A DNA stretch of 12,897 nucleotides, from positions 1-12,897 of the forward strand of contig JALLAP010000448.1 in assembly GCA_036939355.1 (NCBI GenBank), written 5' to 3'. Position 1 is the first letter of the stretch, and each line of letters begins with the position of its first letter. A program made the position numbers and the translations under genes. Shown in pieces: positions 7,301-12,897 of the stretch. Under the pieces are notes generated by a model. It saw only the letters and a list, made by a program, of their open reading frames with translations, made no database searches and had not been told where the DNA came from. Source of the DNA: Thalassiosira profunda. Its lineage: Eukaryota > Bacillariophyta > Thalassiosirophyceae > Thalassiosirales > Thalassiosiraceae.

Positions 7301-8945
7301 TATTCAACAGGAAGGATCCGCCAAACCGGAAATCGATCTCTGCTAGCACATCCCACAATTCGCCCGATTTGATGGCCGACGTTGGATGCACCGGGAAGCG
7401 GACGGATCCTGCCACTTTTTCCAAAGATCGATGGAGAGCATGCCCAGCCCACGCATCTTCGACCTCGTCAATGGATAGCTTCTCCACATTTTCGAACTTG
7501 TACTTGTTCTTCAGCTCGTCTCGCATCTCCGCGATGGGCATCAGGTCGTCCACGTCAATGTCCGGCAAGACGGACTCGACGAGGTAGCACGATAGGCAAA
7601 ACTGATCTTTGCCAATGCTATCGGCGCACAGCCCACAAACTGTCTCTTTGCATCTCGAGCATGTGTGGTGGTCCTCGGCCGCGAGGAACTTGTGGCGGCC
7701 GCTGTCGTCGCCGAGAGGTCCTTTGCATTCCAGAACGGGCGGGCCGTCGACGATTGATGTGTCTCGCGCGCCGAACTCCTCGAGGTACTTTGGTAGTTCT
7801 ACCGGCTCCTCGCCAACGTATGTGTGCCGATCCGCGCCCTCTGCGTTGGTAGGCTCGTACAAAACCGCATCAACCAAGGTGTTGATCACTTCTCTGTTGT
7901 ATTTTGGCGGCACACCCCCCTTCGGCCTCGATGCCTCCACGGCGAAATCGACCATCTTGTCGTAGATCGACTCCTCGCTCGCCGGGCCCTCTTCCCTCAG
8001 CCGTTTCAGCTGCTCTTGCAACTTTTGCGGCCCGATACCCTTCACCCCTCCCGGAGAAACATCGCACCCGATAATGACGCCGTTCAGGGCGCGGAGCGAC
8101 GGATCTGCAATCCCCTCAAAGATAGGACATTCCGCATCCACCAACTTTACTTTTGATTTGGACTCCGGCGGTAGGAAGGATATCAGTTCTTCCATCGTCG
8201 CTTTGGACGTGCTCTGCATCGATACCTTGCGCCCAGTGAATTCATAAATCGTGATGCAGTCGTCACCTCCCTCTCCGGACATGTCACCATCTGTAGACAT
8301 CAGCAGTTGGGCCAATCCAGATTTGTATCGCCCGATCATCAACTTGTCGGCTTGCATTTCTGCAATCTTTGGTTTTGCTACACGTCCCCCCGCAGCGTTG
8401 CAATTATGAGCGGATATGCGGACGAGCGCCTTCCACAATCGATCCGGCAGATCTTTTGGCACCACATTCGTCGCCCGTGTCTCCGCCGTCTTGACCCTCC
8501 TCTCCAGCGACGTGCGCATCTTCATCAGTTTGCCTCGCTCTCCAGCACTTTGATAGTTGCCGTCGTTGAGTTTCTTGCCGACATCTCGGAGCTCCTGACG
8601 CGCAAGCAACGCCTTGATCTTATTCTTTTGCATCGTGGCGCGGTGCTGGTTCGTGGCCTGCTTTGCAATCGGCCTCGTGTCGCCGTCACAGACCGGCGTC
8701 ACAACGAACCCATATTGCGACCAATCCTTCAGATGATTTGCAACCGCATCGACTGGATCGCCGGCCGCAGAGCGCCCTACGATGTGAATGAGATTGTTGA
8801 TATCGACGTCCACGGCCGGGCGGGCGGCATTACTAGGCGGGGAGGGCTGCTGCTGAAGCTTCTTTTGCCCGACGGTGGCGGCGTCGACGCGCGTCAGCCC
8901 CTCCAGGCGATACATCACCTTCTTGCCATTGCTGCCGTACCCCAT
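4365..8945 (-). CDS. Multidomain transposase: FEN1/XPG-like nuclease + SWIM + THAP-like + DDE_Tnp_4
   Basis: ATG at 8945-8943, TAA at 4367-4365, 1526 residues, intronless. (a) Residues 46-310: FEN1/XPG-like nuclease. D48 is in VDVDINN, D87 in VCDGD, then QAD (198-200), D219/D221 in STDGDM, and a helix-three-turn-helix IIGCDVSPGGVKGIGPQK (291-308). (b) Residues 429-453: three CxxC pairs (treble-clef-like). (c) Residues 671-687: CDC...CVH, a SWIM-type CxCx11CxH finger. (d) Residues 916-937: Lys/Arg-rich NLS-like. (e) Residues 953-1024: THAP-like C2CH ending RVCSCH. (f) Residues 1105-1140: Ala/Glu helix. (g) Residues 1187-1201: lysine-rich. (h) Residues 1266-1311: HTH-like. (i) Residues 1345-1526: DDE_Tnp_4-like domain with D1348 (WDMTN), QRATYSEY, D1434 (LDRGY) and E1482 (GNERG). 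Expected role: binds element ends through the fingers, then cuts and joins DNA in the nucleus. The FEN1-like part may trim flaps. The uninterrupted frame suggests recent activity or domestication. Confidence 0.85.
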   Translation of the reverse strand: MGYGSNGKKVMYRLEGLTRVDAATVGQKKLQQQPSPPSNAARPAVDVDINNLIHIVGRSAAGDPVDAVANHLKDWSQYGFVVTPVCDGDTRPIAKQATNQHRATMQKNKIKALLARQELRDVGKKLNDGNYQSAGERGKLMKMRTSLERRVKTAETRATNVVPKDLPDRLWKALVRISAHNCNAAGGRVAKPKIAEMQADKLMIGRYKSGLAQLLMSTDGDMSGEGGDDCITIYEFTGRKVSMQSTSKATMEELISFLPPESKSKVKLVDAECPIFEGIADPSLRALNGVIIGCDVSPGGVKGIGPQKLQEQLKRLREEGPASEESIYDKMVDFAVEASRPKGGVPPKYNREVINTLVDAVLYEPTNAEGADRHTYVGEEPVELPKYLEEFGARDTSIVDGPPVLECKGPLGDDSGRHKFLAAEDHHTCSRCKETVCGLCADSIGKDQFCLSCYLVESVLPDIDVDDLMPIAEMRDELKNKYKFENVEKLSIDEVEDAWAGHALHRSLEKVAGSVRFPVHPTSAIKSGELWDVLAEIDFRFGGSFLLNSEIDEKHLPAILELFASFIEFGDGKKKHTDWEKDGAVYSAMPKMFIDFAKQCRVDIGYRLLRRCLRHALDSRTESLDNKTAKLILYEGKVGIHISTPIPASMKKAVYAGDTVLTKDELLCSDCDCKSGSKENGRSACVHTLARAFLLVLLIAEDLGEHMLLELSSMVTSANVEKDTWDSDAIQSIKRSVLTLMNGCGDVSIAEEVADRSTLYQMLQSYRTGTQRRKEWGRVHKPPEGDEIGCIANVIFDSPEHKAKVLLRRANPKANLDPQEEIVKFVPNYHQAGIVMNAAGINPSTYEFAGFRLFEHRRKEQSIDLNDYAEKLSLAQKEWTSFLDSCEKRSMRQTATQLANINQPANTPAQHPVTPSPAKRKDRSQSVLDDAPSPPKKARDGGWRSGPAPNNSCAKNGCCITSCSDIPGLSFRRVPPYPKEPPADASLNKLFTYKAKKELRREMMDRIRGKRDDRQEGLRVCSCHPVEKKEYTFSVQHEGKTHKRKYELTLIAGAGPKSSQLPSDSSKGVGHDRYRQTQLNALNEAIAKGSSPLTVPSAPVDDETELQTAKRLKVAAEQATLVAEGEAAAAMMLAQQLAENDSTDAQTALVPMCPAVSNAAGLVPSNTHSSRREAVFKAVPLHATSPSKKKPPKGKKPAKGKEQLEPPLDQEKLSAKRPPTVTPSTMKGKDVKRRTVFRDMATMFAYIIVVCNGDFSRIRSRVTSLTPFEEWVLYFEWKHGKTNCRQQDMEKAWGIDKRHINRVKDSKAALDMAALMSWPRFASYEEDMACRKKEKWRRYDGYRAIMWDMTNISAVAFSDASLQRATYSEYYGENCFKGGVFGQLCGWLGVEDLWGDGCSDTDYHDRAGYLQEQKQFQEEDRVDGKVVAFTNILDRGYRGKLAAWQKGRQMALQPPAAKSDKRFTGVQTIFAGCVSSDRSGNERGVNVSKRSGLMQTGFKTGMSAKRFNYAWKTWAFQANFMYKPVL

Positions 8946-9469
8946 GATTGCTGGCGGCGGCGATTGGCGGCAGTGTGATATGAGAGTGCTAAGGACGATC
9001 TAGGTGTGTGTGGCCGCGTTTATGTTGGGCTACTAGGGCGGCGACGACCATGGTTGTGGCGTCGGGGGCTGATTTGCCGAGTTCTTTGTGGGACCGCGCG
9101 CCAAAAAAAAAGTGGAAGTGTGGGGGGCAGCCCGCGCTTTCCCGGCAGCCAGAGAGGTCCCACAGCCCATTGCAGTGTGGCGGCGCGGATTTTTGTGGCG
9201 GGAGGGAGCGACGGAAGACCAAAGTGCCGGCGGCCTTAGTTCAACTTGCGCAAGCCGGCGGCAAAGATGATGTTCCCTCCGCCGCCTGCTTCAACAACAG
9301 CTGCGTGGCTCCTGGCGGCGGCCAACCCTGCCAATCAAATAGGTAAATCACCTTCCCATTCATTTCGGTCGACGATATAATCGCAACTCGAGCGCTGCCC
9401 AACGACGAAGATACCTCGTGGCGACGGCGCCGGCCGCTTGGGCATCTCGTGTTCCTCGCCCGAGCTGCA
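8946..9469. promoter_or_regulatory. Divergent intergenic region between transposase and transporter
   Basis: The region separates two divergently transcribed genes, so both promoters should lie here. The candidate right repeat of the transposon (9130-9163) divides it into an element-internal part (8946-9129) and host sequence (9164-9469). GTGGGACC occurs at 9088-9095 and its complement at 9157-9163/9156, making a local foldback. An A9 run follows at about 9102-9111. A TATA-like ATATAAT lies at about 9374, roughly 95 bp before the transporter ATG. A donor-like AG|GTAAAT near 9341 could mark a 5'-UTR intron, but no acceptor is clear. Promoter positions are inference. Confidence 0.4.
9130..9163 (-). 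repeat. Candidate right terminal inverted repeat
   Basis: Read on the minus strand from 9163: GTGGGACCTC, 13 nt, AAAGCGCGGGC (ending 9130). It mirrors 3488-3520. The outer flanks (CTACTC left, AGCCCA right) show no target-site duplication. Both copies are followed inward by C-rich sequence and, at about 98-112 bp, by an ATG, so a shared promoter origin cannot be excluded. Confidence 0.5.
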
Positions 9470-10840
9470 ATGATCTCATTGGCATTCCTGGTCCTCGGCC
9501 TGCTCGCAGGGGGCCACGGCTTCGCCTCGCCAGCTCGAGGAACATCGGCATCAATATCATCAAAGTGGTCGATCGGCGGCGGCTCCTCTATCCTCCGTGT
9601 GGTCACCGATCCCTCGACGGACACCTCCGCAACCACCACGCAAGACGAGTCGGTATCGGACCCGGCCTCGCTGCTGTACTACGACGACTTCCTCGATCCG
9701 GACAACCCGCTGGGCGTCGTTTGCGCGCGGGGAGTGTGTGTGCTACCAGATGACGACGATTATGACTTCTCGGCGCCGCCCGGCTCTCTCGACGGTGCAC
9801 CAATGGAGCAGAAGAAACAATCGTTAGTGGACGCAGTGCTCGGCTCGTACCTCGGCCCGCGGCTGTTGCTGGCATTCGCGTCAGTGCTTTACGGGACCAA
9901 CTTCCCTCTCGGGGCGATGATGAACGACTCTCTCCCTCCATCCGCGGCCACCTCGGCGAGGATGCTGTTGGCAAGTGTCGCGTTGTCGCCGTTCCTCTTC
10001 AAGTTGGAGGGCAAGCTGGCGCCCAGCGCCCTGCTATGCGGGTGCTTCACTGCCATGGGGTATATCACTCAATCGCTTAGCCTTGTCGATACGAGTCCGG
10101 CCAAGGTGGCCTTTTTGGGAGCGGCCACCGTCATCGTCTGCCCGGCACTGGAGGTGTTGGTCAACAAGAAAGACATGTCGCCGGCAAACCAACCGCAAGT
10201 TTGGCTCGCGGCAACTCTCTGCATTCTCGGCGTGGGAATCTTGGAGCTGTACGATCCTACGGGCGCCACGGCGCTGAGCGAAAGCTTTTCTCAAATAGGA
10301 GCGGGCGACGGGCTGGCTATTCTGCAAGCGGTGGGATTTGGTACCTCGTTCTTTCTCACCGAACGGATGATGACGCAGGTGCCAGGGCAAGCTTTGCCAA
10401 TCACGGCGGTACAGGTGTCGGTGACGGCTTTTCTGTGCATGATTTGGTCTTTTATGGATGGGTGGGTCGGGTCCCAAGGCGCGGCATCGTACGGAGTCCC
10501 GGCCATGTTCTTCGATCCGACATTGCAAACGGCTGCGTTGGCCGTAGCGTGGACCGGAATAATAACCACCGCGCTGAATCGGTTCATCGAAACGACCGCA
10601 CTGGGGAAGATGAAGAGCGCCGAGGCCTCGGTGATATTGGCCACGGAGCCGCTGTGGGCCAGCCTCTTTGCGGCGCTGTGGCTGCGAGAGGACTTTGGGG
10701 CCAACGATTATATCGGCGGGGCGTTGATTGTGGGCGCTTGTTTGGCGACGGCGCTGAAGAAGGACGATTTTAGAGGCTTTGGGGACTTTTTCGGTGGTGG
10801 CAGCGGCAGTGCAAAGAGGGCAGAGGGCTCGTTCGAGTGA
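9470..10840 (+). CDS. EamA/DMT-superfamily transporter, probably plastid-targeted
   Basis: The ATG at 9470 gives 456 residues. The N-terminus MISLAFLVLGLLAGGHGFAS is a hydrophobic signal peptide. It is followed by FASPARGTSASISSK, a Ser/Ala/basic stretch with Phe at the probable cleavage point, resembling the ASAFAP-type bipartite leader of diatom plastid proteins. An acidic linker (about residues 48-100) precedes the membrane part. Two EamA-like repeats follow, about residues 131-262 and 281-430, with roughly ten hydrophobic helices. The hallmark near the end of repeat 2 is AEASVILATEPLWASLFAAL, then LRE and YIGGALIVGACLA. Members of this superfamily exchange small metabolites across membranes. 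The substrate cannot be read from sequence, and phosphate-translocator identity is not indicated. The gene is single-exon, divergent from the transposase, and followed by the GST-oxygenase gene on the same strand. Confidence 0.85.
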   Translation: MISLAFLVLGLLAGGHGFASPARGTSASISSKWSIGGGSSILRVVTDPSTDTSATTTQDESVSDPASLLYYDDFLDPDNPLGVVCARGVCVLPDDDDYDFSAPPGSLDGAPMEQKKQSLVDAVLGSYLGPRLLLAFASVLYGTNFPLGAMMNDSLPPSAATSARMLLASVALSPFLFKLEGKLAPSALLCGCFTAMGYITQSLSLVDTSPAKVAFLGAATVIVCPALEVLVNKKDMSPANQPQVWLAATLCILGVGILELYDPTGATALSESFSQIGAGDGLAILQAVGFGTSFFLTERMMTQVPGQALPITAVQVSVTAFLCMIWSFMDGWVGSQGAASYGVPAMFFDPTLQTAALAVAWTGIITTALNRFIETTALGKMKSAEASVILATEPLWASLFAALWLREDFGANDYIGGALIVGACLATALKKDDFRGFGDFFGGGSGSAKRAEGSFE

Positions 10841-11184
10841 TGAATGCAACTTCAACTGTCCCGGTGCCCGGCCTCGTCGGTGTCTGTGTGTGTATGATAG
10901 AAAGAGTGAAAGTAGAGGAGTTTCTAACTCCCGAAGTTCGCTTGCTGACGAGGATCTCTCCTCGACAGCGGTAGCTGTGCGTCTCCCTGTGCTGTGTAGC
11001 TCTGCAGTTTTTGGCGCCTCCTGGGACAAGGGACAACAGTTCCTACGTAGGATGAAAGTACCTACTTTGCTTTTTGCTTGCATCTTGCATCAACTCACTT
11101 CTGTGCTTCTGCGAGGCGATGTATGGGTCGGCGATGGTGTTAGCAGCCATGCCTCCTATTCTTCCCAGCACTAGCATCGTAGCG
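10841..11184. other. Intergenic between transporter and GST-oxygenase genes
   Basis: This is the 3' flank of the transporter and 5' flank of the next gene. It has a GT-rich run (TGTCTGTGTGTGTATG) near 10880 and the perfect 12-bp palindrome TCCTACGTAGGA at 11041-11052. The 14-mer AGTTCCTACGTAGG (11038-11051) also occurs on the minus strand inside the foldback element (3308-3295). In-frame ATGs at 11119, 11134 and 11149 could extend the downstream protein. No RNA gene or other ORF is supported. Confidence 0.4.
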
Positions 11185-12897
11185 ATGCACAGGCTGCTGC
11201 GCGCGGCGTCGTCGCAATCGTCGCATTCGCTCCGACCTGCCTTCGGCATCCTCTCCTCTCGGTGCATCGGAATCCGAACCCATGCGACGGAGGGGCGGCC
11301 GGTCTTCTTCGACATGGTCCACTCCAACAACGCCGCCCGCGTCCGGCTCTGGGTGCAGATGAAGAAGCCCGGCGGCGCGATGCGCGACGAGATCGAGACG
11401 CGCACGATCGCGTATCCCGACCTGCAGACTCAGGAGTTCGCCCGGGCGAATCCGCTGCGGAAGGTGCCCGCGCTGATCCGCCCCGACGGCGAGGCGATCT
11501 TCGAGAGCCACGTGATTCTCTCATATCTGGAGGACAAATACAAGAGAGCGGGGCCGCCGTTCGAGCCGCCGACCCCCGAGGGGCGGCAAGCGATGCAGCT
11601 TCTCTGCCGCCTCCACGACCTGTACGTCGCGTCGCCCAATTGCACGGCCCCGGGGTTCAGCCACTCCCAGGGAGCGATGTACCTGTCGACTGAGTGGCAC
11701 GGGAGGGCGCGCGGAATGGATTCGGCGGCGAGGGCGGCCAAGCTGGGCGAGCTGTGGCGGCAGCTCTGCTGGCTCGAGGCGGAGGTCGGAAAGACGAAGA
11801 AGAAGAAGACTGGTGGAACGACGTGTCACCTCCTCGGGGAGCAGCTCACCCTGGCCGACTTTACCTGGTTCCCGACGTGCGTCTTCATGGAGTACATTCT
11901 GCCGAGGGTCTTCGGCTGGCCGCACCTGTTCGATCCCGACGCCAGGCATCCCGCGNTTCATGGAGTACATTCTGCCGAGGGTCTTCGGCTGGCCGCACCT
12001 GTTCGATCCCGACGCCAGGCATCCCGCGCCCACTCCGTTTCCGAACCTCGCCGAGTGGTACAACGCGATGCAGCGAGCGTACCCGGAGTTCGTCAAGGTG
12101 CGCGACGATATTTGGGGCTATTGGGTGAAGATGGACGGGGCGGGTCAATTCCAGCCCATCGTTACCGAGATCAGTCCTCCCAACGTCGACCCGACGCTCA
12201 AGTTCCAATATGGGGTTCCGTCGAAGGTGATGCTGAACTACCAGGAGCCGCCGCCGGCGGGGAAGGCGACGGGCCGGTACATCGACCAGCCGGACCGCGG
12301 CGACGTTGTAGACGAACACGTGAAACGGCCGGTGATGATGCGGGACGGACGAGAACTAGTCCCACCTGCCACCCTCGATACCTACGGATTTGCTCTCCGC
12401 CACTGGCCAACCGAAGTATGCAACTTTCGAGACGACGACGACGTTGTCAAGGTGTACTACGAGGAGATGGAGCGATTGGTGAAGGATGCGAGCGGAGCAT
12501 GCAGCGTTCACATCTTCGATCACACCGTTCGCAAGAGCGGTAAGACGAATCTGAATGCTGATGCAGGGGCAGGGTCTGCAGCGGCCCCGGTGCCCCGTGT
12601 TCACTGCGACTATACTCACGATGGGGCTCCACGGCGTTTGCTCCAGCTTGGCAAGGATGGCATGTACTCGAAGTCGAAACAAAGAATACTCACGGAGGAT
12701 GAGGTTGCTCAGCTTGCAAGCAATAGGTTTGCATTTATCAATGTTTGGCGGTCCATCGACGACGAGGCCCCGTGCGTCCTGCGAGAGCCTCTCGCTGTGT
12801 GCGACGAGAGGTCTGTATCCAAGGAGGACCGGTTCATTTACGAGCTGCGTTTCCCAAATCGGACCGGCGAGAATTACTCGCTCCGACACTCAGATCT
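11185..12897 (+). CDS. GST fused to CmcJ/NvfI-type iron oxygenase-like domain (3' partial, assembly-broken)
   Basis: From ATG 11185, residues 1-34 (MHRLLRAASSQSSHSLRPAF...) are Arg/Ser-rich and lack acids, like a mitochondrial presequence. Residues 39-117 form a GST thioredoxin-like domain: HSNNAARVR (Ser a candidate catalytic residue), NPLRKVPAL (glutathione-site cis-Pro motif) and ESHVILSYL. Residues 130-285 are the GST helical domain with GEQLTLADF. The frame then meets an N inside a 72-bp duplication. Removing one copy plus N (73 nt) puts the downstream frame directly in register (...ARHPA-PTPFPNLAEWYNAM...), open from 11957 side to the window end. From about 12160 it matches the CmcJ/NvfI/GA4-desaturase-like family: LDTYGFALRHW, VHIFDHTVR, VHCDYTHDGAPRRL (HxD iron site, His codon 12602-12604), FAFINVWRSI and PLAVCDERSV. 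The distal His and C-terminus lie beyond the window. Upstream ATGs at 11119-11149 are alternative starts. Confidence 0.75.
11884..12028 (+). repeat. 72-bp perfect direct duplication around a single N (assembly artefact)
   Basis: Bases 11884-11955 and 11957-12028 are identical, separated by N at 11956. This is the typical trace of two contig ends that overlap but were joined with a placeholder gap. Collapsing one copy restores the GST reading frame and a normal GST C-terminal domain. A true biological duplication would give a frameshift in mid-domain. Confidence 0.92.

Larger units (their letters stand above)
3488..9163 (-). mobile_element. Probable autonomous DNA transposon (ISL2EU/IS4EU-like, nuclease-fused)
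   Basis: The proposed limits are the imperfect inverted repeats at 3488-3520 and 9130-9163, about 5.7 kb apart. Between them is one very large intact minus-strand ORF (4365-8945) with a DDE_Tnp_4-type transposase at its C-terminus. No clear target-site duplication was found outside the repeats, so the ends are tentative. The interior also holds about 650 bp of apparently non-coding DNA and a short coding-like stretch at 4168-4360, left of the transposase stop. That stretch could be cargo, a second small exon, or host sequence if the true left end lies nearer the ORF. The transposase identity is well supported by motifs; the boundaries are inference. Confidence 0.55.

Noticed and set aside
9217..9450. 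Short minus-strand coding-like pieces upstream of the transporter (ending AAGLRKLN)
   Set aside because: Joining them would need a roughly 24-nt intron, which is too short, and neither piece has a recognisable domain.
9449..9469. Seven-codon upstream extension of the transporter from GTG
   Set aside because: A GTG start is not expected in a nuclear gene. The ATG at 9470 begins directly with the signal peptide.
10034..11083. 349-codon minus-strand ORF
   Set aside because: It lies antisense to the EamA transporter, whose membrane-helix pattern and family motifs are clear. The minus-strand product is Arg/His/Gln-rich without any recognisable motif.
11074..11118. Upstream TTG start of the GST gene
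   Set aside because: Non-ATG start. In-frame ATGs at 11119-11185 are available, and 11185 begins a presequence-like N-terminus.
11956..12897. Reading the GST-oxygenase gene as a true frameshifted pseudogene
   Set aside because: The break coincides with an N and an exact 72-bp duplication; the downstream frame is fully open and conserved, which fits an assembly error.

Overview
The window looks like nuclear DNA of a unicellular alga, most likely a centric diatom of the Thalassiosira type. This is inferred from the sequence only. The genome is GC-rich and compact, with a short GT-AG intron. It carries an HSF-type transcription factor of the kind expanded in diatoms. It also has a membrane transporter whose N-terminus resembles the signal-plus-transit leader of stramenopile plastid proteins. 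Nothing bacterial (Shine-Dalgarno sites, operons) was seen.

Layout. (1) 1-412, minus strand: 5' part of an unrecognised gene that runs off the left edge. (2) 1021-2520, minus: a two-exon HSF-like transcription factor with a 96-nt intron inside the DNA-binding domain. (3) 3214-3484: a 271-bp MITE-like foldback element with 20-bp perfect terminal inverted repeats flanked by TA. (4) 3488-9163: a probable autonomous DNA transposon bounded by imperfect inverted repeats. It carries one intact 1526-codon minus-strand ORF (4365-8945). (5) 9470-10840, plus: an EamA/DMT-type transporter, probably of a plastid membrane, divergent from the transposon ORF. (6) 11185-12897, plus: a glutathione S-transferase fused to a CmcJ/NvfI-type non-haem iron oxygenase-like domain. 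It runs off the right edge and is interrupted by an unresolved 72-bp assembly duplication around a single N.

The most interesting object is the 1526-residue protein. In order it has a FEN1/XPG-like flap nuclease module, a cysteine-rich treble-clef-like finger, a SWIM-type zinc finger (CxCx11CxH), a THAP-like C2CH finger, a helix-turn-helix, and a DDE_Tnp_4-type transposase with D, D and E in place. The THAP plus DDE_Tnp_4 half resembles eukaryotic ISL2EU/IS4EU transposases. Those elements are known to encode a separate YqaJ-type nuclease, often with a SWIM finger. Here a FEN1-like nuclease appears to replace YqaJ, and both proteins are fused into one chain. If confirmed, this is a distinct transposon type with its own flap or junction-processing nuclease.

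The genes show no shared pathway. The transcription factor, transporter and GST-oxygenase look like independent host genes, and the central 6 kb is a mobile-element insertion zone.
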